Shown one piece after another: positions 1-9,073 of a DNA stretch of 64,000 nt. The stretch is from the NCBI GenBank assembly GCA_017452265.1, contig JAFTMS010000031.1:124001-188000 (forward strand), written 5' to 3'. A program made the position numbers and the translations under genes. A model generated the notes under the pieces. It saw only the letters and a list, made by a program, of their open reading frames with translations, ran no database searches and was not told the origin of the DNA. This stretch comes from Bacteroidales bacterium (GTDB lineage: Bacteria > Bacteroidota > Bacteroidia > Bacteroidales > UBA932). Positions within the stretch are counted from its first letter, which is position 1, and every line of letters begins with the position of its first letter.

Positions 1-1060
1 CGTCATCAAGCGTGATAAGATGGAACACGGCATCTTTCACGTGATGATAATCAGAGACCTTTCCATCTTCCATATATTCGCAAGTATGGTAGTCCAGCAT
101 TCCTGCCGAACAGTTCCCCTCTGCAAGCAGGAACATCAGCCTGCCGTATTCAATCCTGCTGACCACGGCCGCCTTGTCCATCACGTCAAGTATCTCCTGA
201 GGCGCTTCCGCATCCTTGAACAGCTCATAATACCCGATATGGTAATGTGAATATAAGATGCCGCACTGCCTGTCCATCTCATCCTCCGCTTCCCGACCGG
301 TCAGCTGTGCAAAATCGCATCCGAAAAGCGCCACAGACATCCTTCTGAGCTCATCGGTACTGTAATACTGGCTGTAGACGTAGTCCTTGCGCGATCCCTT
401 CACGTTCTCCACCTTCTCCACTGAAGCCGGCTCAAACCTCTGCTCTTCCAGAAACTTCACTTTGTCCGCACCGTCTGCCTCCTTGGAAACGACGGCTCCG
501 AGCATGAGCCTGTTCCGGACCTTCCCGGGAGCATAGACAGTGCGGGAATAAACTTCTGCGGATCCTTCCTTACACCTGTCGCTGTCAATATAGGCAGGCG
601 GTATGTCCGTCATATTCAGTATCTTAAGCTTATCATACCACTCGAAATACGAATCACAGACGGTATCGGAAAACTCATAGACGACATATTGTCCCTGACT
701 GTCATGCAGCTGTATTCCCTGATAGTAGCGGCATGGATTATAGTCATGTCCGGACATATTGTCCATGAAGATTTCCCTTTCTCCGTCAAACCTCATCTGC
801 ATCCTGCCCTCGTCAAACCCAAGGTTGTGATACGGATTGTCGAACTTCTTCTTCCACAGGCCGTTGCCGGCTTCGAGAAATATGGTGTCCTCCGCCCCTA
901 TCCATTCGAGACGGTCAAATGTCACCTCGATGTCATGCCTGCTCCTGTTCACAAAGACCAGCTCCATGCTCTGCATGTCCGAATCGTCTAACCCTCCGAT
1001 GTATCCCCTGCATCCACAGGCGGCCAGCATAGTTACCAGCATTCCGATAAATCTTCTCAT
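1..1060 (-). CDS. Lipoprotein of unknown function (C-terminus outside window)
   Basis: The reading frame is open from an ATG at 1060 to the window edge (353 codons), so the protein is partial at its C-terminus. The N-terminus has a short charged start, a hydrophobic stretch and a lipobox (MLAAC), so it is probably an exported lipoprotein. No family is recognised; the rest is a mixed, soluble-looking sequence with scattered Cys and many aromatic residues. It lies 14 bases after the DUF4249 gene and is the last visible member of the sigma/FecR/TonB locus, so it may be another surface component of that uptake system. That role is inference from position only. Confidence 0.7.
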   Translation of the reverse strand, partial: MRRFIGMLVTMLAACGCRGYIGGLDDSDMQSMELVFVNRSRHDIEVTFDRLEWIGAEDTIFLEAGNGLWKKKFDNPYHNLGFDEGRMQMRFDGEREIFMDNMSGHDYNPCRYYQGIQLHDSQGQYVVYEFSDTVCDSYFEWYDKLKILNMTDIPPAYIDSDRCKEGSAEVYSRTVYAPGKVRNRLMLGAVVSKEADGADKVKFLEEQRFEPASVEKVENVKGSRKDYVYSQYYSTDELRRMSVALFGCDFAQLTGREAEDEMDRQCGILYSHYHIGYYELFKDAEAPQEILDVMDKAAVVSRIEYGRLMFLLAEGNCSAGMLDYHTCEYMEDGKVSDYHHVKDAVFHLITLDD

Positions 1061-1074
1061 CTTGATTCCCTCCG

Positions 1075-1980
1075 TCATTTGATTTCCATCCATTCTGAAA
1101 CGGTTTTCGTATATCCGCAGAAGTATCCTACTCCCCGATTTACATTGCTGTAGGTGAAGGACGGCGATGAAAGGCCAACAGACGCAAACGGATTGCTGTG
1201 TGCGTCATAATATGCGTAAAGCGTCCTGTACATCTCCTCGGAGAGCCTGTACAGATGCAGCCTCACCTCCTCCGTCACCTCATATTGTAATGAAAGACTG
1301 AGCCTGCTCCGCATCTCATAACAATCGTCATCTTCCTCCTCATCGGACCAGATGAAAGTGTCATGTTCTTCGAACCAGGCGGTGGCCGGCGCATATGCAT
1401 ATCTGTCAAGGCTGATTTCGGTGTCATCGACAATGGTAAATGATATGTAGACGGACGGACTTTCACTGTGCGGATAATACTCGAAGCGGCGCACCTCCAC
1501 AGCCGCTCCGTAATAATCCCTGCTTTGAGGATTATCCTTATAGCTCAGAAGCACACATTTGTTGCCGTCGGCGTCAGTATAGGCCTCGAAGGTATATTCC
1601 GGAAATCCGTCCGGAATGGATGTCTCTGCCTTTACGGTCTCCAGGTCGTCTGCACCGACCGTCAGAGAAAGTCTGTCCCCCTCGCTGAATGCTCCGGCCT
1701 CTATGCGCATGCCTCCGTTCGCCATTCCAGTACTTGCAGTCTCAACCTCCTCTCCGTTGCAAAGCAGTGAGAATGAGGGAGATATGGTTGCGGATGCCGT
1801 GCTGCTTATCTCGTCGACAGGTATGGTACGGTGGATTTCGATGACAGTTGTGCTGTCGGCGCATATATATGATTTCACGCATATGCGTGGCTCCAGACCG
1901 GAATCCTCGATGTCAAAGGAATATCTGCATCCGGTCGATGCTGTGGCAATGAGAAGCAGGAATATGATTTTTGTCTTCAT
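1075..1980 (-). CDS. DUF4249-family lipoprotein, partner of the TonB receptor
   Basis: 301 residues with a lipoprotein signal (lipobox ASTGC near residue 18) and the overall pattern of DUF4249 proteins, which in Bacteroidetes nearly always sit directly downstream of a TonB-dependent receptor. I start it at the ATG at 1980, two bases after the receptor's stop codon; a TTG two codons upstream is possible but less likely. It should be an outer-membrane lipoprotein that works with the receptor at 1983-4445, probably in ligand capture. The substrate is not readable from the sequence. Assignment to DUF4249 is from remembered family character and gene order. Confidence 0.75.
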   Translation of the reverse strand: MKTKIIFLLLIATASTGCRYSFDIEDSGLEPRICVKSYICADSTTVIEIHRTIPVDEISSTASATISPSFSLLCNGEEVETASTGMANGGMRIEAGAFSEGDRLSLTVGADDLETVKAETSIPDGFPEYTFEAYTDADGNKCVLLSYKDNPQSRDYYGAAVEVRRFEYYPHSESPSVYISFTIVDDTEISLDRYAYAPATAWFEEHDTFIWSDEEEDDDCYEMRSRLSLSLQYEVTEEVRLHLYRLSEEMYRTLYAYYDAHSNPFASVGLSSPSFTYSNVNRGVGYFCGYTKTVSEWMEIK

Positions 1981-1982
1981 TC

Positions 1983-4445
1983 TCAAAACTTTAAGGTGTA
2001 ACTGAATGACGGAATGATGGGGATGATGCTGAATGCCTCGCCTACCATCTCCAGACCCTTGAGGTTCTCTTTAGTGAACTCGTACCGGTCTCCGATATAA
2101 GCGACAATAGGGTTCATGCTGCAATAGGCGTTGTAGAGGCTCAGGTTCCAGACGCTTTCGTTGCCGCGCCTGGTCGTCTTGCGGAAGTTGAATCCGACAT
2201 CGAGCCTGTGGTAATCTGGAAGTTTCAGATTGTTCGGAGCCTCATAGTACATTTCCGGCCAATCACCGATTTCATCCGTCCATATGGTCTGAGACGCGGA
2301 CGTCATCCATCCTCCGCTGTGCCAGTTCCAGCTTGCATACATTTCGAAACGTTTGCCGAAGCGGCGTGTTGCCGTGAACGTCAGCTTGTGGCGGTTGTCG
2401 TTGCGGTCACTGTACCAGTCCGGATAGAATTCCTTAAAGAGACGTCTGCTCCAGGACAGTGTGTAATATGCTGTAACCGAGGTGTTTTCATCGGCCCACG
2501 ACAGTTCTGTCTCCATGCCCCACGACCTTCCGCGCCCTGTGATCATGCAATCCTCCCAAAGGTCGATAGGCGGATACAGACCCCATTTCCCCCTGAATTC
2601 CAAAAGGTTGTCCATCGTCTTGAAATAGCCTTCCATATTGAGCCTCATGCCGAACGGAAGATTAAGATACGCCCCTGCAGCGACCTGTCTCGAACGGCTC
2701 GGGGCTATCCTGTCGGTCGAGGGCATCCAGAAATTGGTCGGCAGCTGCAGATAATTGGACGCTACCTGGTGGTCGTTCTGGACCATCTCCGAATACGAAA
2801 GTTTGAAGGCTGTGCGGCTGCCGGCATCAAAGCGCAGGGCAGCCCTCGGCTGGATGCTGTGGTATGTCTTCCCTTTCGTGGCTATGGCACCGTACCGCAG
2901 GCCTATGTCGGCATGCAGCCATCGGGCGACACGTATTTCATCCTCAATATATATTGATGGTTCGAAGGATCTGCGCCGGCTGCCTTCGGAGAGCGTCTCG
3001 TCGGAAAGTGTCTCCCCGTCCTGAGTGACCTTCAGTTCCTTGACATATTCGGGACGGTATATGTGGTATTGGAGAGCCATGCCGTAACGGATCTTGTGGC
3101 TCGGCATGGGGTTGAAGAAGAAGTCGGCCCTCAAGCCGATATCGGCAGTTCTTGAGCGGTTTTCGCCGTTGCTGTAGCTGCTGGAGGTGATGTCCTCAAG
3201 CGCACTTTCCCGGATGTTTTCCAGATAAGAGAAAATGGCGCTGTAACGACTGAAATATGCCTTTACATCCATCTCATGATTGGCCGAAAGATGTCTTTCC
3301 CAGTCGAGCGAGGTAAGGAGATTCCCCCATACCATCCCCATGCCGGCCTCGTTGTAATATTCCTGTGAGGCCTCTTCTGCCGTGACGGTTTCCTCGGTTC
3401 TGTCGCCCTGCCTGAACTTCAAGGCATCACGTCCGCCGTAGATGTTCAGTTCCAGACGGTCCTTCTCGGAAAAGATGTGGGTGATGTTTGCGTTCAGATC
3501 CCAGAAGGCATATTTTATCCTAAAGTCAGTCTTTTGTACATTACTGACAATCAAGCTTGCCGGCTCCGTCAGGACATCGAGCCAGCTTCGCCTCAGTCCG
3601 ATATTGTATGATGTCTTCCCTTTGATTATGGGCCCCTCGAACTGAAGCCTTCCGTCAAGAAGGCCTATCGAGAACAGTCCGTGGTGCTCCTGCATGTCGC
3701 CGGTCCTCGTGCGTACGTCCACCACGGAAGAGAGCCTTCCGCCATAACGCGCAGGAAATCCGCTTTTGTAGAAGTCCACCGATTCCACTACGTCGGTGTT
3801 GAACGAGGAAAACAGACCTGCCAGATGGCTCACCTGATACAAGGGGATGTCGTCGAGCAGATATAGATTGTCTGCTCCGTCGCCACCTCGGACATACAGT
3901 CCGGACAGAAGTTCGGTCCCTGTGGCCACTCCCGGAAGCTGCTGGAGGGACTTTATCACGTCAGGAGAGCTGAGCAGTGCGAATCCGTTTCCGAAGGACT
4001 TGCCGTCCAGCCTCTGAAAGCCGGTCTGCGTGGTGCTTCTTTCCTTTGCCAGAAGGGCGGTGATGACGGATTCGCTGAGGGTGTCACGCTGTTCCTCTAT
4101 GAATATGGTGTAGTCTTTGGGCTTCTTCTTTCCTTCCCGGGTGAGGACGACGTAGTGCTTCATGATCTCGAATCTGATGCCCGTATCCTTGAAAAGGGCC
4201 TCCAAACATACGTGCAGCTCATTTTCCCTGACTATTCTTTCCATTGGAGTGCCTGTGTACGGACGGTCTATGTCCAGAGAGGAATCATAGATGAAGTTTA
4301 CGTTGAAGTGCAGATGTATCGTCTCCATTCCCTGCCTCAATGTCTTTGTCTCCTTCTGTCCGCGATCCGGCATGGCATCCGCAGTCGTGCCCGCTAAACA
4401 GGCCGGCAGAAGGACGGTCAGCAATATCCTGATAAATGTCTTCAT
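1983..4445 (-). CDS. TonB-dependent receptor with N-terminal STN signalling domain
   Basis: 820 residues from the ATG at 4445, which follows an AAAGGA ribosome site and begins a clear signal peptide (cleavage near TADA). Residues about 35-105 form an STN domain (HLHFNVNFIYDSSL), the module FecA-type receptors use to signal to an anti-sigma factor. The plug follows at about 120-245 (YVRGGDGADNLYLLDD, GFPARYGGRLSSVVDV), then a long beta-barrel ending in the aromatic FSYTLKF. A carboxypeptidase-regulatory-like domain, common between STN and plug in this phylum, appears to be missing. It is divergent from the sigma factor gene at 4535, so the set forms a trans-envelope signalling and uptake unit. 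Substrate unknown. Confidence 0.9.
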   Translation of the reverse strand: MKTFIRILLTVLLPACLAGTTADAMPDRGQKETKTLRQGMETIHLHFNVNFIYDSSLDIDRPYTGTPMERIVRENELHVCLEALFKDTGIRFEIMKHYVVLTREGKKKPKDYTIFIEEQRDTLSESVITALLAKERSTTQTGFQRLDGKSFGNGFALLSSPDVIKSLQQLPGVATGTELLSGLYVRGGDGADNLYLLDDIPLYQVSHLAGLFSSFNTDVVESVDFYKSGFPARYGGRLSSVVDVRTRTGDMQEHHGLFSIGLLDGRLQFEGPIIKGKTSYNIGLRRSWLDVLTEPASLIVSNVQKTDFRIKYAFWDLNANITHIFSEKDRLELNIYGGRDALKFRQGDRTEETVTAEEASQEYYNEAGMGMVWGNLLTSLDWERHLSANHEMDVKAYFSRYSAIFSYLENIRESALEDITSSSYSNGENRSRTADIGLRADFFFNPMPSHKIRYGMALQYHIYRPEYVKELKVTQDGETLSDETLSEGSRRRSFEPSIYIEDEIRVARWLHADIGLRYGAIATKGKTYHSIQPRAALRFDAGSRTAFKLSYSEMVQNDHQVASNYLQLPTNFWMPSTDRIAPSRSRQVAAGAYLNLPFGMRLNMEGYFKTMDNLLEFRGKWGLYPPIDLWEDCMITGRGRSWGMETELSWADENTSVTAYYTLSWSRRLFKEFYPDWYSDRNDNRHKLTFTATRRFGKRFEMYASWNWHSGGWMTSASQTIWTDEIGDWPEMYYEAPNNLKLPDYHRLDVGFNFRKTTRRGNESVWNLSLYNAYCSMNPIVAYIGDRYEFTKENLKGLEMVGEAFSIIPIIPSFSYTLKF

Positions 4446-4493
4446 GTTCACGAATTTTCCTTTAAGACGGGAAAGAGTGTAAAAAGTACTATG

Positions 4494-4521
4494 CAAATAT
4501 AGAATAAATACCCTATATTTG
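4494..4521. promoter_or_regulatory. Divergent promoter pair between TonB receptor and ECF sigma gene
   Basis: Two exact Bacteroidetes -7 boxes of the form TAnnTTTG face away from each other. TATATTTG at 4514-4521 on the plus strand serves the sigma gene, with its ATG only 13 bases downstream. The same box, read on the minus strand at 4501-4494, serves the receptor. I see no convincing -33 TTTG at the usual distance for either, which could mean that the encoded ECF sigma factor itself is used at one of them. Confidence 0.6.
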
Positions 4522-4534
4522 CCATCTGGGCATT

Positions 4535-5050
4535 ATGAATGCCGTATGGAAGGATAGTTTGGAGGAACTTTTCAGATACAACTACAGGCCGTTGTGCCTT
4601 TATGCGCTGCATTATCTCAAGGATGCCGACCTTGTGGAGGATGTGGTGCAGGAGTGCTTTGCGACCTTGTGGGAGAAGCTTCAGACAGGCGCTGCCGTGG
4701 CAAACCGTCGCGCGTACCTTTATATGACGGTGCGCAACCGCTGTCTGGACCATCTCCGCCGTAAAGGCATCCCTACCGAACAGCTCAAGCCGTACGACAC
4801 CTACGGAATCATCGACGATGACGACGCACAGGAGCGCTCGCAGACCGAGGCGCGGCTCTGGACGGCAATCGATTCGCTGCCGGAAAAATGCCGCGAGGTG
4901 TTCCTGATGAGCAAGCGCGACGGAATGAAATACGGAGAGATTGCTGAGGAACTGGGCATATCTGAAAACACCGTCCGCAACCAGATAAGCAAGGCCCTGA
5001 AGGCACTCAAGGACGGGGCCATAAAAATATACATGTTTTTTTTCGGATAG
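4535..5050 (+). CDS. ECF-type RNA polymerase sigma factor (FecI-like)
   Basis: 171 residues, normal for the sigma-70 family expanded in Bacteroidetes. Region 2 is at about residues 10-75 (YNYRPLCLYALHYL, DVVQECFATLWE) and region 4 at about 115-165 (LPEKCREVFLMS, then the helix-turn-helix YGEIAEELGISENTVRNQIS). It should direct RNA polymerase to the receptor operon when released by the FecR-type protein encoded next. Its promoter box lies 13 bases before the ATG, so the leader is very short and no ribosome site is visible. This is established biology for FecI/FecR/FecA sets; the inducing ligand is unknown. Confidence 0.93.
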   Translation: MNAVWKDSLEELFRYNYRPLCLYALHYLKDADLVEDVVQECFATLWEKLQTGAAVANRRAYLYMTVRNRCLDHLRRKGIPTEQLKPYDTYGIIDDDDAQERSQTEARLWTAIDSLPEKCREVFLMSKRDGMKYGEIAEELGISENTVRNQISKALKALKDGAIKIYMFFFG

Positions 5051-5113
5051 GAATAGTACTAAATCCGAGGTTCTGCGTCTTAATGGCAGAAGAACCTGAA
5101 TCTGACCTTTATT

Positions 5114-5914
5114 ATGTCACAGTTTGAGGACAAGCATCTGGATTTCGTGCTCAGGCACTATGAAAAGGGACGGTTTGACACGCAGCAGGCTGTCAGACGC
5201 TTCAATGATGCGCATCCGGTGGAGCACAGGCCGCACAAAGGCTGGTGGCTCGGAATCTCCGGCATGGCTGCTGCCGTGCTCATAGGATTATTCCTTTTCA
5301 TGCATCGCGAGGAACGCCGCTGGACCGAACTGACCGCAGAGGCCACGTCAAAGACGGCGGTACTTCCGGATGGCACGCAGGTCACTCTTTCGCGAGGCTC
5401 TACCCTGAGCTTCAAGGCGGAGGATCCGCGTGAGGTGAAGATGACCGGAAAGGTCTTCTTCGATGTTGCGAGAGATGAGGCGGATCCGTTTGAAATCCAT
5501 GCGGTAGGAGCCTATGTGCGTGTGCTGGGAACGGAATTCCAGGTGGACGGCAGCATTCCGGAATCTGGAATTTCAGTCTATGTCGCCGAGGGAAAGGTGC
5601 TGTTCTCGAAAAGTTCAAGGTCTGAAGGGGTGATTCTTACAGAAGGCATGGAGGCAAGGCTGGCGGAAGGGGCTCAGATTCCGGTTGTGGAGGAAGATGC
5701 CGACGTCAATTCCATCGCATGGCAGCGCGGTACATTCATCTTTAACGAAACGCCTCTTAAAGAGGTATTGGATTGTTTATCAGTCTATTATTATGTTTCG
5801 TTCGCCGCTACAGACCTCGACCGCAAGCTCAGCGGAGAGTTTCACACGGACAATCTTGATCTGATTATCGAGCTGATTGAATCTGCTCTTGACGTGACCA
5901 TAGTGAAAAAATGA
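5114..5914 (+). CDS. FecR-type anti-sigma factor
   Basis: 266 residues with a short cytoplasmic N-terminus, one membrane span at about 44-63, a periplasmic FecR domain at about 80-180 (TAVLPDGTQVTLSRGSTLSF, GKVFFDVARDEADPFEI, VLGTEFQVD) and a C-terminal DUF4974-like module (FNETPLKEVLDCLSVYY). FecR proteins hold the sigma factor at the membrane and release it when the STN domain of the loaded receptor touches the periplasmic part. It lies 63 bases after the sigma gene on the same strand. The gene ends before a strong hairpin at 5960-5990. Confidence 0.92.
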   Translation: MSQFEDKHLDFVLRHYEKGRFDTQQAVRRFNDAHPVEHRPHKGWWLGISGMAAAVLIGLFLFMHREERRWTELTAEATSKTAVLPDGTQVTLSRGSTLSFKAEDPREVKMTGKVFFDVARDEADPFEIHAVGAYVRVLGTEFQVDGSIPESGISVYVAEGKVLFSKSSRSEGVILTEGMEARLAEGAQIPVVEEDADVNSIAWQRGTFIFNETPLKEVLDCLSVYYYVSFAATDLDRKLSGEFHTDNLDLIIELIESALDVTIVKK

Positions 5915-5959
5915 CGCAACTAAAATTTCGCAAGTGCGAAAATTCAGTCACGATAATAA

Positions 5960-5990
5960 AAAGGAGGACACCGTAAAAGCGTCCTCCTTT
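5960..5990. terminator. Bidirectional intrinsic terminator
   Basis: A perfect 10-bp stem (AAAGGAGGAC at 5960-5969, GTCCTCCTTT at 5981-5990) with an 11-base loop. A-rich sequence on the left and T-rich sequence on the right let it work for both the FecR gene and the convergent lipoprotein gene at 6024. A smaller palindrome (TTTCGCA, AG, TGCGAAA) sits just before it at 5926-5941. Confidence 0.8.
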
Positions 5991-6023
5991 TATTGTCGTT
6001 GTCAGAAATATTATCTGTGAATA

Positions 6024-7664
6024 TTATCTGTACTGTGCGAACTCCACGTCCTTAGCTGCTCTTTCAGCAAGCTCGGCATCTGTCTTTGCTGCTGCGAGGT
6101 TGCTCTTCACCGCCGAGCTCTGTCCCATGCGGGCAGCTGCCACTGCGCGGAGGTATGCCGCATTCGGGCAGTCGCATGAGAAATTGAGTGCAGGTGCGCA
6201 GTTTCCTGCCAGAAGCTGTGCAAGAGCTGCATTATATGTGTTCTTGCCTGCGAGCTTCGCGGCTGCGGCAGCGTATTCACCGTCGATGATGTCGATTACG
6301 GCTGCATTCTCCACAGCAGTAGCATTGTTGGAATACGCAAGATATTCGGCTGCGACGTTGAAGTCCTCCTCCATCATTGCGATCACGCCCATTGCGTTGC
6401 ACCAGTCCTCGTCCTGCTCAAGTCCCTCAAGGGCCTTCTTCGCTTCGGCAAGCCTTCCCATGTTCGCGTATGTCACACCGAGGTTGTATTTTCCTCGTGC
6501 ACTGTCATACTTCGAAACGGCCTGCTTGTAGATTGTGATCTTGTCGTCGTTGTCCTCCACGAGTGTGGCGGCACGAAGAAGCGACTCCTCGTCAAGAACG
6601 TCGATGTTGCTGTCTATGATTTCGAGAAGTTCTTCGCTGGTGTAGTTCTCGTATTCGACATTGGCGATGAAACGTGCACGGCGGAGCTCAGGGAGCACTT
6701 CCTGTGCAAGTGACTGATATACGGCCGACATGTTCCTGATTTCCTTTTCGCGGATAGCAGGATCGCTGTACATTGAAAGCACGCGGATGATGAGCTCCTT
6801 GTCGTCAAGGTCTGAAGCTGCGACGAGTTCCTGGAATCCTTCCCAGTCCTCACCGACGCTGGTCACGTTCACCGGTGTTCCTGCGAGAGTGGTTCTGGTG
6901 AGCTGTCCGAGAACCTTCTCGGCAGACTTTGAACGGTTGTCTGACAGTTCAGCATTGTCCTCCTCCTTTCCGTCCGGAGAAGCGTATGCTATGATGTCGG
7001 TGCTTACCACGTTCATCCTGTCGTTGGCCTTGATTTCCTCAAGGGCGGCCTTGAAGTCCTGGATGGACTGAGACCTGAGTTCGGTATTCCTCACCTCGGA
7101 ACTGTTTATCTGATAGAGGATCTGGCCTTCGGCTGTCTGCGGAACGAGATCCTGATAGTTGTCCGCCTTGTAGTCGATCTTTCCGGTCTTGCTTACGAGC
7201 ATGTACGTCGTGTTGGCTCCGTCAGCGATCTTCACCGTCGGCAGGCTTGCCTGCTTCGCCTTATGCTTCAGGACGCTGCGGAGTTCGAGATAGCATTTCT
7301 CCATTCCAGGCACGTATTCGAAATTCACCTTCTTGCTTATCGATGCTCCCTTCTTCGGAACGACCTGGTAGTTGTCCTTTACGTTCTCTCCCTGGAATAC
7401 GAACGGCTTCATCTTGGCCTCGCCTCCTTCGTAGACGATGACCGGAGTTACCTCAAGAATGGCCTGCGGGTGGAAATAGCCATCGGGATAGTCCACGGTG
7501 ACGGTCGCACTGATCTGACCTGCAACGACCTCAAGGATTTCCGGCTCACATTTGGCGGTGGCGTTTACTGTTTCTGCTGTCTCTGCCATCTGTTCAGGCG
7601 AACCGCAGGCTGCTGATGCAAGTCCGAGAACGGACAGTGACAGGAATTTGACAATGTTCTTCAT
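6024..7664 (-). CDS. Lipoprotein with OmpA-like segment and tetratricopeptide repeats
   Basis: 546 residues with a signal peptide and lipobox (ASAAC, residue 20). The N-terminal third is a beta-rich region of unknown type. Around residues 215-255 there is an OmpA C-terminal-like stretch (IIAYASPDGKEEDNAELSDN), in which the Asn and following Arg resemble the peptidoglycan-contact positions. From about 360 on there are degenerate TPR units (KYNLGVTYANMGRLAEAKKA) and an Ala-rich C-terminus. It is probably an outer-membrane lipoprotein that binds peptidoglycan and has a scaffold role; that is inference. It is a single gene with its own -7 box (TATCTTTG, read on the minus strand at 7731-7724). Confidence 0.75.
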   Translation of the reverse strand: MKNIVKFLSLSVLGLASAACGSPEQMAETAETVNATAKCEPEILEVVAGQISATVTVDYPDGYFHPQAILEVTPVIVYEGGEAKMKPFVFQGENVKDNYQVVPKKGASISKKVNFEYVPGMEKCYLELRSVLKHKAKQASLPTVKIADGANTTYMLVSKTGKIDYKADNYQDLVPQTAEGQILYQINSSEVRNTELRSQSIQDFKAALEEIKANDRMNVVSTDIIAYASPDGKEEDNAELSDNRSKSAEKVLGQLTRTTLAGTPVNVTSVGEDWEGFQELVAASDLDDKELIIRVLSMYSDPAIREKEIRNMSAVYQSLAQEVLPELRRARFIANVEYENYTSEELLEIIDSNIDVLDEESLLRAATLVEDNDDKITIYKQAVSKYDSARGKYNLGVTYANMGRLAEAKKALEGLEQDEDWCNAMGVIAMMEEDFNVAAEYLAYSNNATAVENAAVIDIIDGEYAAAAAKLAGKNTYNAALAQLLAGNCAPALNFSCDCPNAAYLRAVAAARMGQSSAVKSNLAAAKTDAELAERAAKDVEFAQYR

Positions 7665-7723
7665 CTTTTTAGTTTAAAATATGTGTAATGTTCAGTGTCT
7701 TGCTCCAAAAGGGCAATCGGATG

Positions 7724-7779
7724 CAAAGATAATCATATTTTTATTTTAGCGGATATGTTGAGGATTATTCTTAACTTTG
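7724..7779. promoter_or_regulatory. Divergent -7 boxes for the OmpA/TPR lipoprotein and the sigma-54 activator
   Basis: TATCTTTG on the minus strand (7731-7724) faces the gene ending at 6024, and TAACTTTG on the plus strand (7772-7779) faces the activator. Only seven bases separate the plus-strand box from the ATG at 7787, so its transcript is likely leaderless or nearly so. No clear -33 TTTG is seen for either box. Confidence 0.55.
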
Positions 7780-7786
7780 TGCCGCT

Positions 7787-9073
7787 ATGACGAATCAGGA
7801 ACTACAGAGCTTGAAGAACAAGTTCGACATTATAGGGAACGATCCGGCGCTCAACAGGGCGCTGGAGATTGCCGTTGCCGTGGCTCCGACCGACATAACC
7901 GTGCTTGTCTCAGGTGAGAGCGGTGTCGGAAAGGAGAACATTCCGAAGATAATACACCAGAACAGCCGCAGGAAGAACGGGAAATATTTCGCCATCAACT
8001 GCGGGGCGATTCCGGAAGGTACCATAGATTCGGAGCTTTTCGGACACGAAAAAGGCTCGTTTACAGGCGCCAACGAAATGCGCCGCGGATATTTCGAGGA
8101 GGCGGACGGCGGCACGCTGTTCCTCGACGAGATAGGCGAGCTGCCGCTCTCATCGCAGGCCAAGCTGCTGAGGGTGCTGCAGTCCGGCGAGTTCATAAGG
8201 GTGGGCTCGTCGAAGGTGCTGAAGACGGATGTGAGGGTGGTTGCGGCTACGAATGTGAACCTCATGCATGCTGTCTCGAAGGGCAAGTTCCGCGAGGACC
8301 TGTATTACAGGCTGAATGCGGTGTCGATCACGATGCCGGCTCTGCGCGAGCGTCCTGCCGACATAAACCTGCTCTTCCGCAAGTTCGCTTCGGACTTTTC
8401 GGCCAGATACGGCATGTGCAAGGCTACATTGACCGAGGATGCGGCGATTCTGCTGCGCAAATACCGCTGGCCGGGCAACATCCGTCAGCTGAAGAACGTC
8501 GCCGAGACGGTTTCAGCTTTGGAGTCGGCGAGGATTTCTGCGGCTTCGGACAGATGCGTCATTGATGTGGACGTGCTTTCGAAATATATTCCGAAAGAGG
8601 AACCGAACCTGCTGCCGGCGAAGTCTTCCGCATATCAGGAGGCTGCGGAGAATCCTGCGGAGCGCGAGGCCATAATCAGGATGCTTTTCCAGCTGCGTCA
8701 GGATGTGGACTATCTCAAGGATGTGATAGCCAAGGCCGGGCTTGGACGTCCTTCCGCTCCTGCGATTGCCGCTCCGGATACGGCTGTGGAAGAAGGTGAA
8801 CTGCCTCCGGAGTGGACGCCGAGGCCGGAGCCGGGAACATATGCGCAGAATCTCTATCAGGAGGATGAGGATCCTGAGGAGCAGGAATTTGAGGAACAGG
8901 CTCAGGAGGATATGTCCATAAAGACAGCGAATCTGGAGCTTATCGAAAAGGTACTCCGCAAGCATGGAGGAAACCGTAAGGCAGCTGCCGCTGAGTTGGG
9001 GATTTCGGAAAGGACGCTTTACCGTAAGATAAATCAGATGAAGAAGGAAAAAGAAAATGACACTGAAAAATAA
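7787..9073 (+). CDS. Sigma-54-type AAA+ transcriptional activator without receiver domain
   Basis: 428 residues. The AAA+ domain begins almost at residue 1: Walker A GESGVGKE at 43-50 (the consensus has Thr where this has Val), the sigma-54 contact loop GSFTGA at 90-95, Walker B GGTLFLDEI at 108-116, and the arginine region near RLNAVSITMPALRERP. A Fis-type helix-turn-helix is at about 393-422 (HGGNRKAAAAELGISERTLY). There is no N-terminal receiver or sensor domain, so control must come from a partner, from expression level or from the roughly 110-residue acidic linker before the HTH. It overlaps lptE by 17 bases and so is tied to envelope biogenesis genes. Confidence 0.9.
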   Translation: MTNQELQSLKNKFDIIGNDPALNRALEIAVAVAPTDITVLVSGESGVGKENIPKIIHQNSRRKNGKYFAINCGAIPEGTIDSELFGHEKGSFTGANEMRRGYFEEADGGTLFLDEIGELPLSSQAKLLRVLQSGEFIRVGSSKVLKTDVRVVAATNVNLMHAVSKGKFREDLYYRLNAVSITMPALRERPADINLLFRKFASDFSARYGMCKATLTEDAAILLRKYRWPGNIRQLKNVAETVSALESARISAASDRCVIDVDVLSKYIPKEEPNLLPAKSSAYQEAAENPAEREAIIRMLFQLRQDVDYLKDVIAKAGLGRPSAPAIAAPDTAVEEGELPPEWTPRPEPGTYAQNLYQEDEDPEEQEFEEQAQEDMSIKTANLELIEKVLRKHGGNRKAAAAELGISERTLYRKINQMKKEKENDTEK

